A DNA stretch of 64,000 bases from NCBI GenBank assembly GCA_903935095.1, contig CAIZQH010000019.1, forward strand, positions 1-64,000, written 5' to 3'. The stretch is from an uncultured Flavobacteriales bacterium (GTDB lineage: Bacteria > Bacteroidota > Bacteroidia > Flavobacteriales_D > Crocinitomicaceae). A model generated the notes under the pieces. The model searched no databases and was not told the origin of the DNA. It worked only from the letters and a program-made list of their open reading frames with translations. Positions 9,710-18,100 of this stretch are shown in pieces. Made by a program: the position numbers and the translations under genes. Positions within the stretch are counted from its first letter, which is position 1. The number at the start of each line of letters is the position of its first letter.

Positions 9710-11902
9710 TTACTTCACGATAAACGGCAAAGATTTTTGTCCATTTGAACTTTGAATCAGCAATTGATACATTCCAGCTGCTAATTCTTGTGTATTCAAC
9801 ATCGCTAAGTTTTTACCGGTTTTTGCTTTAATCAAATGTTTTTGAACGGACTTCCCGGATAAATCCACAATGGAAATCGTTAATTCATCTGCACTTGGAA
9901 GATTGAATGATACATTCAATTCCTCATCCGATGGATTTGGGTACATCTCTAGTTGTGAAAGAAATACTTGCTCCATAATTCCTGTTACGATTTCATTGGA
10001 TGGACTTCCATCATACAAATTAATGTCATCAAGGTAGATGTTATTTCCACCTTCCCCTTCAAAACGGAATCTTACTCTAAATTTATCTGTAAAATAATTA
10101 GAGGTTACATTCGTCATGTGAACCGTCACCCAATCGGACTGAGCGGAAGGTTTCCATGAAGTGGTCGATGTCAAGGCAGAAAGTTGATTTCCTTGAATGG
10201 TTTTACGTTGGATCCAATCTGTACCACAATCGCCAGAAATAAAGACTTTGAAGTACTCATAATTTGCAGACAATACTTTTCGGTAAGCATAACGGAAACT
10301 TAATGTCACGGTCCCTGTAGCAGGAACTGTCGATAAATCGATTTGAGAAGAGGTTAAGTCATCAACATTCGCGGTTCCTTGTCCAAAGTTCATCAATTTC
10401 GCACATTTTACTCCAGTGTAAGAAGTTGTCGATTCAATGGTCCAAGCATTATTGGTAGAAGAATTAAATACATCCCATGTTTGAATATTTGTCAAATTAG
10501 CATAATCTTCGAATCCTTCCCAAAAAGGTAAATTAGCGCCTGTATTTAATACCTGAATAAAGTTGTTTTTTATTTCACTATCGGATAAGGTTCCATCCGT
10601 TGATGTTAACTGAACCGTGTATAATCCTGGAGTATCGAAAATCACTGTTGGATTCTGACTTGTAGACGTGTTCCCATTGCTGTAGGACCACCCTGTTGAA
10701 GGTGTGATTGTCCAGGTCCAACCAGTGGCAACATTGTAAGAGTCGTCAGCAAAAGAAATTTCATCACCTGTACAGATGGTTGTTTTATCCGCAGTAAATT
10801 CTGCTTTACACAAATAAAGAACTCCGTTCCCACCAACTGCTGTCAGGTTTGCGGTTGACCATAAATTTGCACGACCAGTATTTGTCGCTTGCAATGCAGT
10901 TCTCATTCGCGTACGTTGTCCTTCGGTAAACATTTTTGAACAGTAGGAATAATCCATATAGTTCTCTACATTGTCACGCATGTCAAATCCCCAATAGGCA
11001 TTGTCATTGTTACATGTGTTTGAATTTAAAAGGCACGCAGTTACTCCAATGCACGTTGGTGTATCTTGAACTTGGTCACCATTTCCTGTACAACTTCCGG
11101 CAGTACCTGGATTGTTATTTGATCCCCAGGTATGAGATAAATTCAACCAGTGACCCACTTCATGTGTTAATGTACGACTTGTTCCTATTGAACTTGTTCC
11201 TATTGATCCTACATAATCGTGCAGCACCCAAATTCCATTTGTCATTTGATTCGCACTCCAACCAGAAGGATTGGTTGTATAACCTGCCGCACCACCAATT
11301 TCACCACAAATAAACACGTTCATGTATTTATTTCCTGGCCAATTTCCTTGAAACACATCATTTCCTGCAACAATTGCATCTACTTGATTTCCGCCATCGC
11401 TTCCATCGTAACTGATTGTGTTATATGTTCGTGTAATTCCTTTAAAACATGTTCCATTGGGAGCCTTTGTTGCCAAAACAAATTCCACCTCAATATCCGC
11501 TGGCATTCCAGCAAAATCTTGGTGCACATTAGCGGTATCCGCATTTAATTTTCTGTAATCTCTATTTAAAATAGCCAGGGCATCGTAAATTTGTTCGTCC
11601 GAGATGTTTTCTACTCCATTCATGTGAAGTACGTGAAAAACCACGGGTATTTTATAAATTGTCGCTTTTTCTGTACTTCCTTTTTTTGAAAGTAATGCGA
11701 ATTCTGCTTCGTCCAATTCTTTTGCTTTAACATAGGCTGGATTTTGCATAAGTTCAGCCTGTTTTTTATGTTGTATGCAATATTCAACTTTTTCACCTTG
11801 GCGCATGTTTCCCGGATCCGGAATGCGTTTTTGTTGCGCAAAGGCATTCATGGAGATTGACAATGTGGATAAAAAAGCAAGGAGTAGCTGTCTTTTTTTC
11901 AT
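9710..11902 (-). CDS. Secreted M43 (pappalysin-like) metalloprotease with T9SS sorting tail
   Basis: A 730-residue secreted zinc metalloprotease. The chosen ATG at 11902 gives the signal peptide MKKRQLLLAFLSTLSISMNA, cut at AFA and leaving Gln-Gln at the mature N-terminus. The zinc site HEVGHWLNLSH (about residues 247-257) has the extended HExxHxxGxxH-type metzincin spacing, and conserved segments around it (VVFHVLH, NYMDYS) fit the M43 family. A PKD-like domain follows (about 360-450), then a beta-rich domain of the kind found before sorting signals. The last ~80 residues are a type A T9SS sorting domain (MYPNPSDEELNV to the C-terminal IVK). It is probably exported by T9SS and acts outside the cell or at its surface. 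Substrates are unknown. Confidence 0.9.
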   Translation of the reverse strand: MKKRQLLLAFLSTLSISMNAFAQQKRIPDPGNMRQGEKVEYCIQHKKQAELMQNPAYVKAKELDEAEFALLSKKGSTEKATIYKIPVVFHVLHMNGVENISDEQIYDALAILNRDYRKLNADTANVHQDFAGMPADIEVEFVLATKAPNGTCFKGITRTYNTISYDGSDGGNQVDAIVAGNDVFQGNWPGNKYMNVFICGEIGGAAGYTTNPSGWSANQMTNGIWVLHDYVGSIGTSSIGTSRTLTHEVGHWLNLSHTWGSNNNPGTAGSCTGNGDQVQDTPTCIGVTACLLNSNTCNNDNAYWGFDMRDNVENYMDYSYCSKMFTEGQRTRMRTALQATNTGRANLWSTANLTAVGGNGVLYLCKAEFTADKTTICTGDEISFADDSYNVATGWTWTITPSTGWSYSNGNTSTSQNPTVIFDTPGLYTVQLTSTDGTLSDSEIKNNFIQVLNTGANLPFWEGFEDYANLTNIQTWDVFNSSTNNAWTIESTTSYTGVKCAKLMNFGQGTANVDDLTSSQIDLSTVPATGTVTLSFRYAYRKVLSANYEYFKVFISGDCGTDWIQRKTIQGNQLSALTSTTSWKPSAQSDWVTVHMTNVTSNYFTDKFRVRFRFEGEGGNNIYLDDINLYDGSPSNEIVTGIMEQVFLSQLEMYPNPSDEELNVSFNLPSADELTISIVDLSGKSVQKHLIKAKTGKNLAMLNTQELAAGMYQLLIQSSNGQKSLPFIVK

Positions 11903-12001
11903 AAGTAAGTAGTTTTCTAGCAAAATAGTTCAGCGTTAAAATTAGTGAATTAATCACTATTTCACAATTATTTCATGTGGAGAACACATGAAAAAGGGCA
12001 T

Positions 12002-12035
12002 TTGTTTCAGAGTGCTTGATATTTCACTAATTTTG
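12002..12035 (+). promoter_or_regulatory. Promoter of the acyl-CoA thioesterase gene
   Basis: An exact -7 box TAATTTTG lies at 12028-12035, and TTG at 12002-12004 is 23 bases upstream, at the far end of the spacing reported for Flavobacterium promoters. The box ends five bases before the ATG at 12041, so the mRNA is predicted to be leaderless or nearly so. Confidence 0.55.
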
Positions 12036-12040
12036 TCCTT

Positions 12041-12553
12041 ATGAAAGCAGTTAAAGCATGTGATACCTTATCGATTTCTACGAAAGTAGTATTGCCAAAT
12101 GATACGAATACCTTGGGTAATTTATTTGGGGGACAACTTTTAGCGTGGATGGATGTCATTGCGAGTGTTTCAGCTCACCGGCATTGTAAACGCGTAGTGG
12201 TAACAGCCTCTGTAAATAATGTTTCTTTCCAAAAACCCATCAATCATGCTTCCATCGTTACGTTAGAAGCGAAAGTTTCACGGGCATTTAATTCATCCAT
12301 GGAAATCTTTGTCGATGTATTCGTTGAAGACAACCTAACGGGTGAAAAAGAAAAATGCAATGAAGCCATTTACACATTTGTTGCGGTGGACCAAAATGGC
12401 GGGCCAATTCAAGTTCCAGAACTTATCCCAGAGACAGGGGAAGAAATTGAACGTTTTGAGGGTGCCTTGCGACGCAAGCAACTAAGTTTAATTTTAGCGG
12501 GAAAAATGAAACCTTCAGATGCCACAGAGCTCAAAAAACTCTTTTTAGATTAA
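12041..12553 (+). CDS. Acyl-CoA thioesterase (hotdog fold)
   Basis: A 170-residue hotdog-fold protein of the YciA/BACH acyl-CoA thioesterase group, which hydrolyses acyl-CoA to free fatty acid and CoA in the cytoplasm. Recognisable parts are the N-terminal segment LPNDTNTLGNLFGGQLLAWM, whose Asn/Asp and Gly-Gly-Gln positions are typical of the family, the strand VVVTASVNNVSFQKP, and the later KCNEAIYTFVAVD strand. There is one hotdog domain, so it probably works as an oligomer. Its stop overlaps the stop of the convergent glycosyltransferase gene through a shared TTAA. Acyl-chain preference cannot be inferred. Confidence 0.88.
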   Translation: MKAVKACDTLSISTKVVLPNDTNTLGNLFGGQLLAWMDVIASVSAHRHCKRVVVTASVNNVSFQKPINHASIVTLEAKVSRAFNSSMEIFVDVFVEDNLTGEKEKCNEAIYTFVAVDQNGGPIQVPELIPETGEEIERFEGALRRKQLSLILAGKMKPSDATELKKLFLD

Positions 12554-13536
12554 CTATTTTGAATACTTGACGCAATGCTTTTGGCGTCTTGCATAGTCAT
12601 GCATTGAAAGTGCTTCTTAGGACATTCATCGAAACCAATTTTCGAACACGGACGACAGGACAATCCTTCCACTTGAAAAATTCGATCTGATTCATTTTTT
12701 TTAGGTCTGTAAGGACTCATTCCGAATTTCGGAGTGGTATTTCCCCAAATGGAAATAATCTGAATATCAAAACAAGCCGCAATATGCATCATCCCAGTGT
12801 CATTAGTCAGTAAACTTTTTGCTTGTGAAACAATACTTGCAGATTCTAAAATATTGAAGTCCCCACAAGAATTTATCATGACTTTATTTGGGAACTGATC
12901 GATCAACCATGCACCAACTTCACGATCCATTTCGCCACCGACAATGACGATTTTTTCATCCATTTCGTGTAGGATTTCCACCCATTTTTCCTTGGGGACT
13001 CTTTTCGTTTTATACTGTGCTCCGATGGCAATAGCTACAAATTTCCCATCGAGCCTTGGGAAACGTTCTGGCATATTGATTTGAAAAGCCTGTGGTATGG
13101 AAAAATGATTTTCTGTCTTATCGCTAGCTACAATTCCCAATCCTTGTAGGGTAGCCAAATAACGATCCACCACGTGAATATTGGGTAGCGTATTCCATTT
13201 AAACCGAGTGAAAAGCCATTTTCTCAGATTCAACTTATTAAAACGCACTATTTTTCCGGGAAGTCCAAATGTCAATCGTTTTGTTCTAAGGTTATTATGC
13301 AAATCGATGATGTGATCAAATGATTCTTCTTTTATTTCCTTTTTAAAGTGAACGAACGAATCTGATAAAAAATGAAATTTGTCAATACCCTCTGCCCCAA
13401 GCAGTAAAGTTTCAAGGTTTTTTTTGCTGGCAAAATGAATTTTGGCATCAGGGAAGGCTTTTCGAATCGATTTTACAACGGGAAACGTAAGCACAATGTC
13501 ACCGATGGAGCTAAAACGAATGAGAAGGATTTTCAA
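12550..13536 (-). CDS. Glycosyltransferase family 9 (heptosyltransferase-like)
   Basis: A 328-residue GT9 enzyme of the ADP-heptose:LPS heptosyltransferase type. The N-terminus KILLIRFSSIGDIVLTFP is the family hallmark, and the donor-site segment NDTGMMHIAACF (about residues 241-252) is typical. A Cys-rich stretch near the C-terminus (CRPCSKIG, then CPKKHFQCM) is common in this family. Its likely role is adding a heptose or similar sugar to LPS core on the cytoplasmic face of the inner membrane. The start is TTG: no in-frame ATG allows the conserved N-terminus. No other LPS core gene is adjacent. The acceptor position is unknown. Confidence 0.88.
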   Translation of the reverse strand: MKILLIRFSSIGDIVLTFPVVKSIRKAFPDAKIHFASKKNLETLLLGAEGIDKFHFLSDSFVHFKKEIKEESFDHIIDLHNNLRTKRLTFGLPGKIVRFNKLNLRKWLFTRFKWNTLPNIHVVDRYLATLQGLGIVASDKTENHFSIPQAFQINMPERFPRLDGKFVAIAIGAQYKTKRVPKEKWVEILHEMDEKIVIVGGEMDREVGAWLIDQFPNKVMINSCGDFNILESASIVSQAKSLLTNDTGMMHIAACFDIQIISIWGNTTPKFGMSPYRPKKNESDRIFQVEGLSCRPCSKIGFDECPKKHFQCMTMQDAKSIASSIQNS

Positions 13537-13574
13537 ATGATTGACGATTTAATGGTTCTTCGAAAATACAAAAA

Positions 13575-14243
13575 TTACTTTGGACTTGTATTTTGAAATA
13601 GCACTCGATTAGGATCTAATTGTGCTTCAAGACTGGAAAAGAAGGCCGCTCTTTCAGACGCTACTACGCAATCAATCGGAAAAGAAAGTTGCAGGTCTTG
13701 GATGTAATCAAAGTAAATCGTTTGTTGACTCACACTCACTTTTCGGAGTCCGGCAAGGTAGATCAAAATAATTTCTCGATCACTCACGAGTACTGCCTTT
13801 GATGTGATTCCAACTCTAAACTTATTTTTCGCATTTACCAAAAGAAAGACCATTGATTCAATGGCAAAAAACACCAAAACACCGCTAATGAAAATTGCTT
13901 CTTTGGTAACGTAATAATAGGAAATAGCGAGGAAAATTAATACAATTGACTCGATTACTGTATAGAGAATAACACGTTGTTTTCTTTCCAAACTGATTTC
14001 ACCATTCCAAGCAAATTTCGCTGTTTTAGAGGTCATACTAACACCCATCCACCTGCGCACGGAGCGGCGTAAACTGATAATTGCAAACAGTAATCCCAGT
14101 CCTAAAAAAACCTCAAAACGATACAGTAAATTGGCTCCAGTTGTATTCAAAAAATCAATGGGTAAATCGAATCCCACAAAAACGGAAATCAACATTGTTG
14201 GAAAGGTAACCACTAATAATAGGACATTGATAAAACTATTCAT
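13575..14243 (-). CDS. Hypothetical membrane protein
   Basis: A 222-residue protein I do not recognise. Hydrophobic segments lie at about residues 4-22, 45-60, 92-108 and 112-136, suggesting four transmembrane helices, followed by a soluble C-terminal part of about 85 residues that resembles a small beta-rich PH-like domain (RVGITSKAVLVSDREIILI). The basic stretch SLRRSVRRWMG after the second helix would be cytoplasmic by the positive-inside rule. Its start overlaps the end of the DUF349 gene by eight bases, so the two are probably cotranscribed and translationally coupled. No function can be assigned. Confidence 0.75.
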   Translation of the reverse strand: MNSFINVLLLVVTFPTMLISVFVGFDLPIDFLNTTGANLLYRFEVFLGLGLLFAIISLRRSVRRWMGVSMTSKTAKFAWNGEISLERKQRVILYTVIESIVLIFLAISYYYVTKEAIFISGVLVFFAIESMVFLLVNAKNKFRVGITSKAVLVSDREIILIYLAGLRKVSVSQQTIYFDYIQDLQLSFPIDCVVASERAAFFSSLEAQLDPNRVLFQNTSPK

Positions 14244-15945
14244 TAGGAATCAATTTGAGTTTTTGTTTCAATTGTTGAATTCTATCTTGTGCATGCTTTA
14301 CCTTTTTATCCACCTCTGCTCTTAATGCATCCGCGCCCTTCGATTTGGCGAAGAAACCAAGGTTATTTTCTAGTAACATCATTTCTTTGGTCAGGATGTC
14401 AATTTGCTTGCGAATTTCATTTTTCTCCCCTTGAAGTAACCTCAATCGATCTGGGCTAGACTTTAAATTATCCAATTTTGCTTTGAACATGATGCTTTCT
14501 TTCTCTATTCCTTCTAATTTCAATGAAGCATATTTTTCATCCATTGCTTTCTTGAAATTTTGATAAACGGAATTCTTGTCTTTCATTGGAACTTGGCCCA
14601 ACTCATTAAACGTGTTTTGAAAGGTTCTTAGCGCTGCGATTGCTTCTTGCTTATCAGCAGGCATAGTCCAATTTTGCACTTCTGCAATCAACTGTTTTTT
14701 TGCCTCTAGGTTAGCGGTATTCGCGTCATCTTGCACTTTAAAATGAGCTTCTTTGGCTTCAAAAAAGACATTGCACGCGCCACGAAATTCACTCCATAGT
14801 TTATTTTCAAAACGATGGCCAGCATTTCCAGCATCCTTCCACTTCTTCTGAAGTTGAATCAATCTATCTGATGTATTTTTCCAATCTTCGGATTTACTCA
14901 GCGTTTTCGCTTCTTCAATGAGTAGTCTTTTCTTATCCGCGACTTCCTTAAATTTACTTTCGATGTTCTTTGAGAATTCTTTTTTCGCTTGGAAAAAGAC
15001 ATCGCAATGTTTACGGAATTCTTGATAAACCACTTCATTTTCCTTTCTAGATCCAAATCCAATTTTCTTCCAAGACTCTTGTAAACCTAAGATTTCCTTA
15101 GTTTTTTGATCCCATTCCTTCGCAGAAGTTACCTTTTCTACATCTTGATTGACCGCGACTAATTTTTCAATTAAGGCTTTTTTCGCATCTATATTCTCTT
15201 TTAAAACGACTCGTTGTTGCTCGTAATGTTCATTGAATTTTTCATAAACACCGCGAACCGTTTCCCAATATGCATTCTTCAGGGATTCCCATTCCTCATT
15301 CTGAACAGGACCAATTTCCTCCCATTCGTCTTGCAGGGCACGAAGATTGGCTTCTGCATCACGCACAGGTAAATTAGCTGTGCGTAGCTGTTTTAGCTTG
15401 AAAATAATGGCTTCTTTTAACTGTTGATTACGTTTGTAATCATGGTCTTTTAATTCCTTATAAATTTTAATGTTGTAAAAGAAAATTTCTAATAATCTGG
15501 AGTATTCCTTTTGAACTGACTCTCGTTTATCTCGTGGAATATCTCCGACCTTCTTCCAGTTTTCATGGATTTCTTTATAGGCATTGAATGCTGTTCCGAT
15601 TTTCTCTTCGTTCTCAATCACATCCTTCAAGCGTTCAACGAGTACTTTCTTTTGTTTTAAGTTCTCGTTTTCAAGCGCCGTTTTAAGTTCCACTTGTTTC
15701 TTCCTCTTTTCTTGAAAAGATTTGTACAGGTCGAAGAATGCTTCTTTCATTGGCGCATAATCATGCTCCTCGTAATTCGTTCCCACATCAGATGCCTCTA
15801 ATCTTTTTACTTGCTCAACACGCTCTGCTTCGATGATAAAATCCTCGAATTCTTGGCGAAGTTCTGAAGCATCTCTTCCGAGTCCGATTAAGTCTTCAGC
15901 TGATTCTAATGCTTGTATTTTTTCCTGAAAGTTAGTGAGTTCCAT
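14236..15945 (-). CDS. DUF349 domain-containing coiled-coil protein
   Basis: A 569-residue, highly charged and largely helical protein built of repeated ~70-residue DUF349 units. Each unit has a Trp-containing core such as NWKKVGDIP, EWEEIGPV, SWKKIGFGSRKEN, KWKDAGNAGHR or TFNELGQVP, and these recur at regular spacing. The N-terminus (about 70 residues) and the C-terminal ~80 residues look like coiled coil. There is no signal peptide, so it is cytoplasmic. The DUF349 family has no settled function that I can name. It starts directly at the stop codon of the PfkB gene (TAAATG) and overlaps the next membrane-protein gene. Confidence 0.88.
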   Translation of the reverse strand: MELTNFQEKIQALESAEDLIGLGRDASELRQEFEDFIIEAERVEQVKRLEASDVGTNYEEHDYAPMKEAFFDLYKSFQEKRKKQVELKTALENENLKQKKVLVERLKDVIENEEKIGTAFNAYKEIHENWKKVGDIPRDKRESVQKEYSRLLEIFFYNIKIYKELKDHDYKRNQQLKEAIIFKLKQLRTANLPVRDAEANLRALQDEWEEIGPVQNEEWESLKNAYWETVRGVYEKFNEHYEQQRVVLKENIDAKKALIEKLVAVNQDVEKVTSAKEWDQKTKEILGLQESWKKIGFGSRKENEVVYQEFRKHCDVFFQAKKEFSKNIESKFKEVADKKRLLIEEAKTLSKSEDWKNTSDRLIQLQKKWKDAGNAGHRFENKLWSEFRGACNVFFEAKEAHFKVQDDANTANLEAKKQLIAEVQNWTMPADKQEAIAALRTFQNTFNELGQVPMKDKNSVYQNFKKAMDEKYASLKLEGIEKESIMFKAKLDNLKSSPDRLRLLQGEKNEIRKQIDILTKEMMLLENNLGFFAKSKGADALRAEVDKKVKHAQDRIQQLKQKLKLIPNE

Positions 15946-16863
15946 TTAATTCATTTCAAAGTTAGACAATGACACGAACTGACGAATTCGTTGATCGATA
16001 TCTTCTGTAGTTATTTCTGTAAGTCTTTGTGTACCAAATTTCTCTACACAAAAAGAAGCCAAGGCTGATCCTGCAATAATAGCGCGCTTCATGTTTTCAA
16101 AAGAATCATTATCTGATGCTGCTAAATATCCCATAAATCCACCAGCGAAGGTATCTCCTGCTCCGGTTGGGTCAAAGACTTCTTCTAATGGCAATGCTGG
16201 AGCAAAGAATATGTTTTCTCCATGAAACAATAATGCACCGTGCTCACCCTTTTTGATGATTAAAATTCTTGGACCCATTTGACGAATAATTTTTGCTGCG
16301 CGAACCAAGGAATATTCTTTCGAAAGCTGTCTTGCTTCCTCATCATTTATGATCAAAACGTCGACATGTTTCATGGTTTCCTTCAAATCATCCAAGGCAA
16401 TATCCATCCAAAAATTCATGGTGTCCATCGCAATTAATTTCGGACGTTTTGACATGCGGTTAATTACGGTAAGTTGGACTTGTGGACTCAAATTTCCTAA
16501 CATCAAGTAATCCGCATCTTGACAAACTTCAGGGACGATTGGGTCGAAAGTTCCAAGAACATTTAATTCAGTTACCAAGGTATCACGCGAATTCATGTCA
16601 TTGTGATACTTCCCTGACCAAAAAAAGGTTTTTTCCCCTTTTTTAATTTGAATTCCATCGATATTCACACCACGCGAAGTTAAATATGACAATGTTTCAT
16701 TGGGAAAATCCTCTCCTACAACGGATATCAATGCTTGTTCTTTCGCAAAAAACGAAGAAGCCAAGGAAATAAACGTTCCAGCACCTCCAACGATTTTATC
16801 CGTTTTTCCAAACGGCGTTTCTATAGCATCAAACGCTACACTTCCTACAGTTACTAACTTCAT
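15946..16863 (-). CDS. PfkB family carbohydrate/nucleoside kinase
   Basis: A 305-residue ribokinase-fold sugar or nucleoside kinase. It begins KLVTVGSVAFDAI, has an early glycine-rich substrate loop (IVGGAGTFISLA) and the C-terminal PfkB signature DPTGAGDTFAGG (about residues 235-246), whose Asp is the catalytic base. I start at the ATG at 16863; only a TTG lies two codons upstream. Absence of the strict ribokinase/adenosine-kinase substrate motifs leaves the sugar uncertain. The gene follows xerC on the minus strand and runs directly into the DUF349 gene. It has its own promoter, whose -7 box sits inside the hairpin at 16871-16896. Confidence 0.88.
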   Translation of the reverse strand: MKLVTVGSVAFDAIETPFGKTDKIVGGAGTFISLASSFFAKEQALISVVGEDFPNETLSYLTSRGVNIDGIQIKKGEKTFFWSGKYHNDMNSRDTLVTELNVLGTFDPIVPEVCQDADYLMLGNLSPQVQLTVINRMSKRPKLIAMDTMNFWMDIALDDLKETMKHVDVLIINDEEARQLSKEYSLVRAAKIIRQMGPRILIIKKGEHGALLFHGENIFFAPALPLEEVFDPTGAGDTFAGGFMGYLAASDNDSFENMKRAIIAGSALASFCVEKFGTQRLTEITTEDIDQRIRQFVSLSNFEMN

Positions 16864-16867
16864 ATAC

Positions 16868-16896
16868 AAAAAATTCCATGCAAAGATATGGAATTT
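16868..16896 (-). terminator. Hairpin terminator after the Xer recombinase gene
   Basis: AAATTCCAT (16871-16879) pairs perfectly with ATGGAATTT (16888-16896) around an eight-base loop. On the minus strand the hairpin is followed by a run of T, so it fits an intrinsic terminator for the upstream Xer gene. The loop and part of one stem arm also form an exact -7 promoter box. Confidence 0.55.
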
Positions 16897-16914
16897 CAGA
16901 TTGGGACTCTACAA
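16881..16914 (-). promoter_or_regulatory. Promoter of the PfkB gene, nested in a hairpin
   Basis: On the minus strand TATCTTTG (16881-16888), followed by C, is an exact -7 box. TTG at 16912-16914 is 23 bases upstream, next to the Xer stop codon. The predicted start of transcription falls about 10-12 bases before the PfkB ATG at 16863. Confidence 0.5.
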
Positions 16915-17796
16915 CTATTTTGATTTATGCATTCCTCGTGGATGTGCCTGTGAATAAACGGCAGTAAGTTGAGCGAAAGAGTTGTGTGTATAGACTTGAG
17001 TTGCAGATAAATTGGCGTGTCCAAGCAAGTCTTTTAAGGTTTCTAATCCAATTCCTCGATTCAATAAATGCGTGGCAAAAGTATGTCTGAGCACGTGCGG
17101 ACTTTTCTTATCGGATGTTGTTAAGGTTCCCAGTATGGCATTTATTTTACGGTACACCAAAGATGGGTAAAGATCCTTGCCATTTTCACGTGTAAAGAGT
17201 TTCATTGAATCGATATTCATTTTTCGTTTCATGGTACGAAATAACTGAATCGTTTGTGCCAATTGGGGAGAAATCGGGATTAACCGTTCTTTGCTGCGTT
17301 TTCCGAGTACTTTAATGTTTTGCTGCCCAACATCTGAGTCTTTGAGTCCAATTAGCTCGCTTAAACGAATTCCGGTTTGATAAAATAGTTCAAACATTAA
17401 TTCATCTCTTAAGCCATTGAAATCCGATGAAAAAAGGAGGCTTGTTTTTGCTGAATTAAGTTCAGATTCCTTCACAAAAATGGGTAAGCGTTTTTCGTTT
17501 TTTGGACCCTGTATTTTTACTAGCGGATTGATGGTTATTTCACCTTCTTTTCTCAACCATTTATAAAAGGTTCTTAAGGAGGCTAATTTTCGATTTACAC
17601 TGCGGTTACTGATTCCACTATCAATCAGTTGAACAATCCAACCGCGGATGAGAAAAGAATTTACTTCTTGCAGATCGCTTTTTACTCGAATGTCAGCAAA
17701 ATCGATGAATTGCTGCACATCATGCTCGTATGCTCCAATCGTATGAGGGGAACATCTTTTTTCAAATGAAAGGTATTGGATAAATTGTTCGAGCAT
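16915..17796 (-). CDS. xerC: Tyrosine recombinase XerC/XerD family
   Basis: A 293-residue tyrosine recombinase with an N-terminal SAM-like DNA-binding domain (about 1-85) and a catalytic domain holding the full set of active residues: Arg144 (TGIRLSEL), Lys166 (LGKRSKE), His234 and Arg237 (HVLRHTF), His260 (LLGHANL) and nucleophile Tyr269 (TQVYTHN). Length and completeness fit a housekeeping Xer protein that resolves chromosome dimers at dif, not a mobile-element integrase. Whether it is XerC or XerD cannot be decided here. The gene lies directly downstream of rpsU, an arrangement I regard as common in Bacteroidetes. Its ATG follows the T-run of the rpsU terminator with no gap. Confidence 0.9.
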   Translation of the reverse strand: MLEQFIQYLSFEKRCSPHTIGAYEHDVQQFIDFADIRVKSDLQEVNSFLIRGWIVQLIDSGISNRSVNRKLASLRTFYKWLRKEGEITINPLVKIQGPKNEKRLPIFVKESELNSAKTSLLFSSDFNGLRDELMFELFYQTGIRLSELIGLKDSDVGQQNIKVLGKRSKERLIPISPQLAQTIQLFRTMKRKMNIDSMKLFTRENGKDLYPSLVYRKINAILGTLTTSDKKSPHVLRHTFATHLLNRGIGLETLKDLLGHANLSATQVYTHNSFAQLTAVYSQAHPRGMHKSK

Positions 17797-17820
17797 AAAA
17801 AAAGGAGCTTGCGCTCCTTT
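17797..17820 (-). terminator. Intrinsic terminator of rpsU, abutting the xerC start
   Basis: AAAGGAGC (17801-17808) pairs with GCTCCTTT (17813-17820) around a TTGC loop (plus-strand sequence). On the minus strand the hairpin ends in seven T residues that run straight into the xerC ATG at 17796. It terminates the short rpsU transcript 24 bases after the rpsU stop. Confidence 0.85.
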
Positions 17821-17843
17821 TCAACGAATATATTGAACAAATG

Positions 17844-18035
17844 TTACAGTTCAGCTGACTGCATTCTTTGTTTATAAGCAGCTCGGATGATTTCCTGGCG
17901 ACGTGACACAGATGGTTTAATAAACTCTTTGCGTCCACGCAATTGCTTCATCATGTTTGTTTTCTCGTACTTTTTCTTGTACTTCTTCAAAGCTCTTTCG
18001 ATGTTTTCGCCTTCTTTAATTGGAATGATCAACAT
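17844..18035 (-). CDS. rpsU: Small ribosomal subunit protein bS21
   Basis: A 63-residue, very basic protein with the bS21 pattern: MLIIPIKEGENIERALKKYK, then a helical Lys/Arg-rich tail ending QRMQSAEL. bS21 sits next to the 3' end of 16S rRNA on the 30S platform; in Bacteroidetes it is reported to help occlude the anti-Shine-Dalgarno sequence. The gene has the clearest promoter in the window (18067-18097), a ~25-30 base leader and its own terminator. The leader shows no AGGAGG-like site. It is transcribed ahead of xerC and divergently from nothing: the neighbour upstream is the acyl-CoA dehydrogenase gene on the same strand. Confidence 0.96.
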   Translation of the reverse strand: MLIIPIKEGENIERALKKYKKKYEKTNMMKQLRGRKEFIKPSVSRRQEIIRAAYKQRMQSAEL

Positions 18036-18066
18036 ATGCTATTATTTACATTTAAACTTAGGTGGG

Positions 18067-18097
18067 CAAAGATAGAACTTTAATCCTAATTCCCAAA
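18067..18097 (-). promoter_or_regulatory. Strong Bacteroidetes-type promoter of rpsU
   Basis: On the minus strand TTTG (18094-18097) is followed after exactly 19 bases by TATCTTTG and C (18067-18074). This matches the Bacteroidetes -33/-7 consensus at both boxes. The start of transcription is predicted about 25-30 bases before the rpsU ATG. Confidence 0.8.
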
Positions 18098-18100
18098 AAA

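Noticed and set aside
13563-13594. AAAATACAA/TTGTATTTT pairing as a terminator after the membrane protein gene.
   Set aside because: The stem is AT-rich, has a 14-base loop and includes coding sequence, so support is too weak.
16915-17796. The tyrosine recombinase as part of an integrated mobile element.
   Set aside because: Neighbours are housekeeping genes (rpsU, PfkB), no tRNA or att-like repeats flank it, and length and motifs fit chromosomal Xer.
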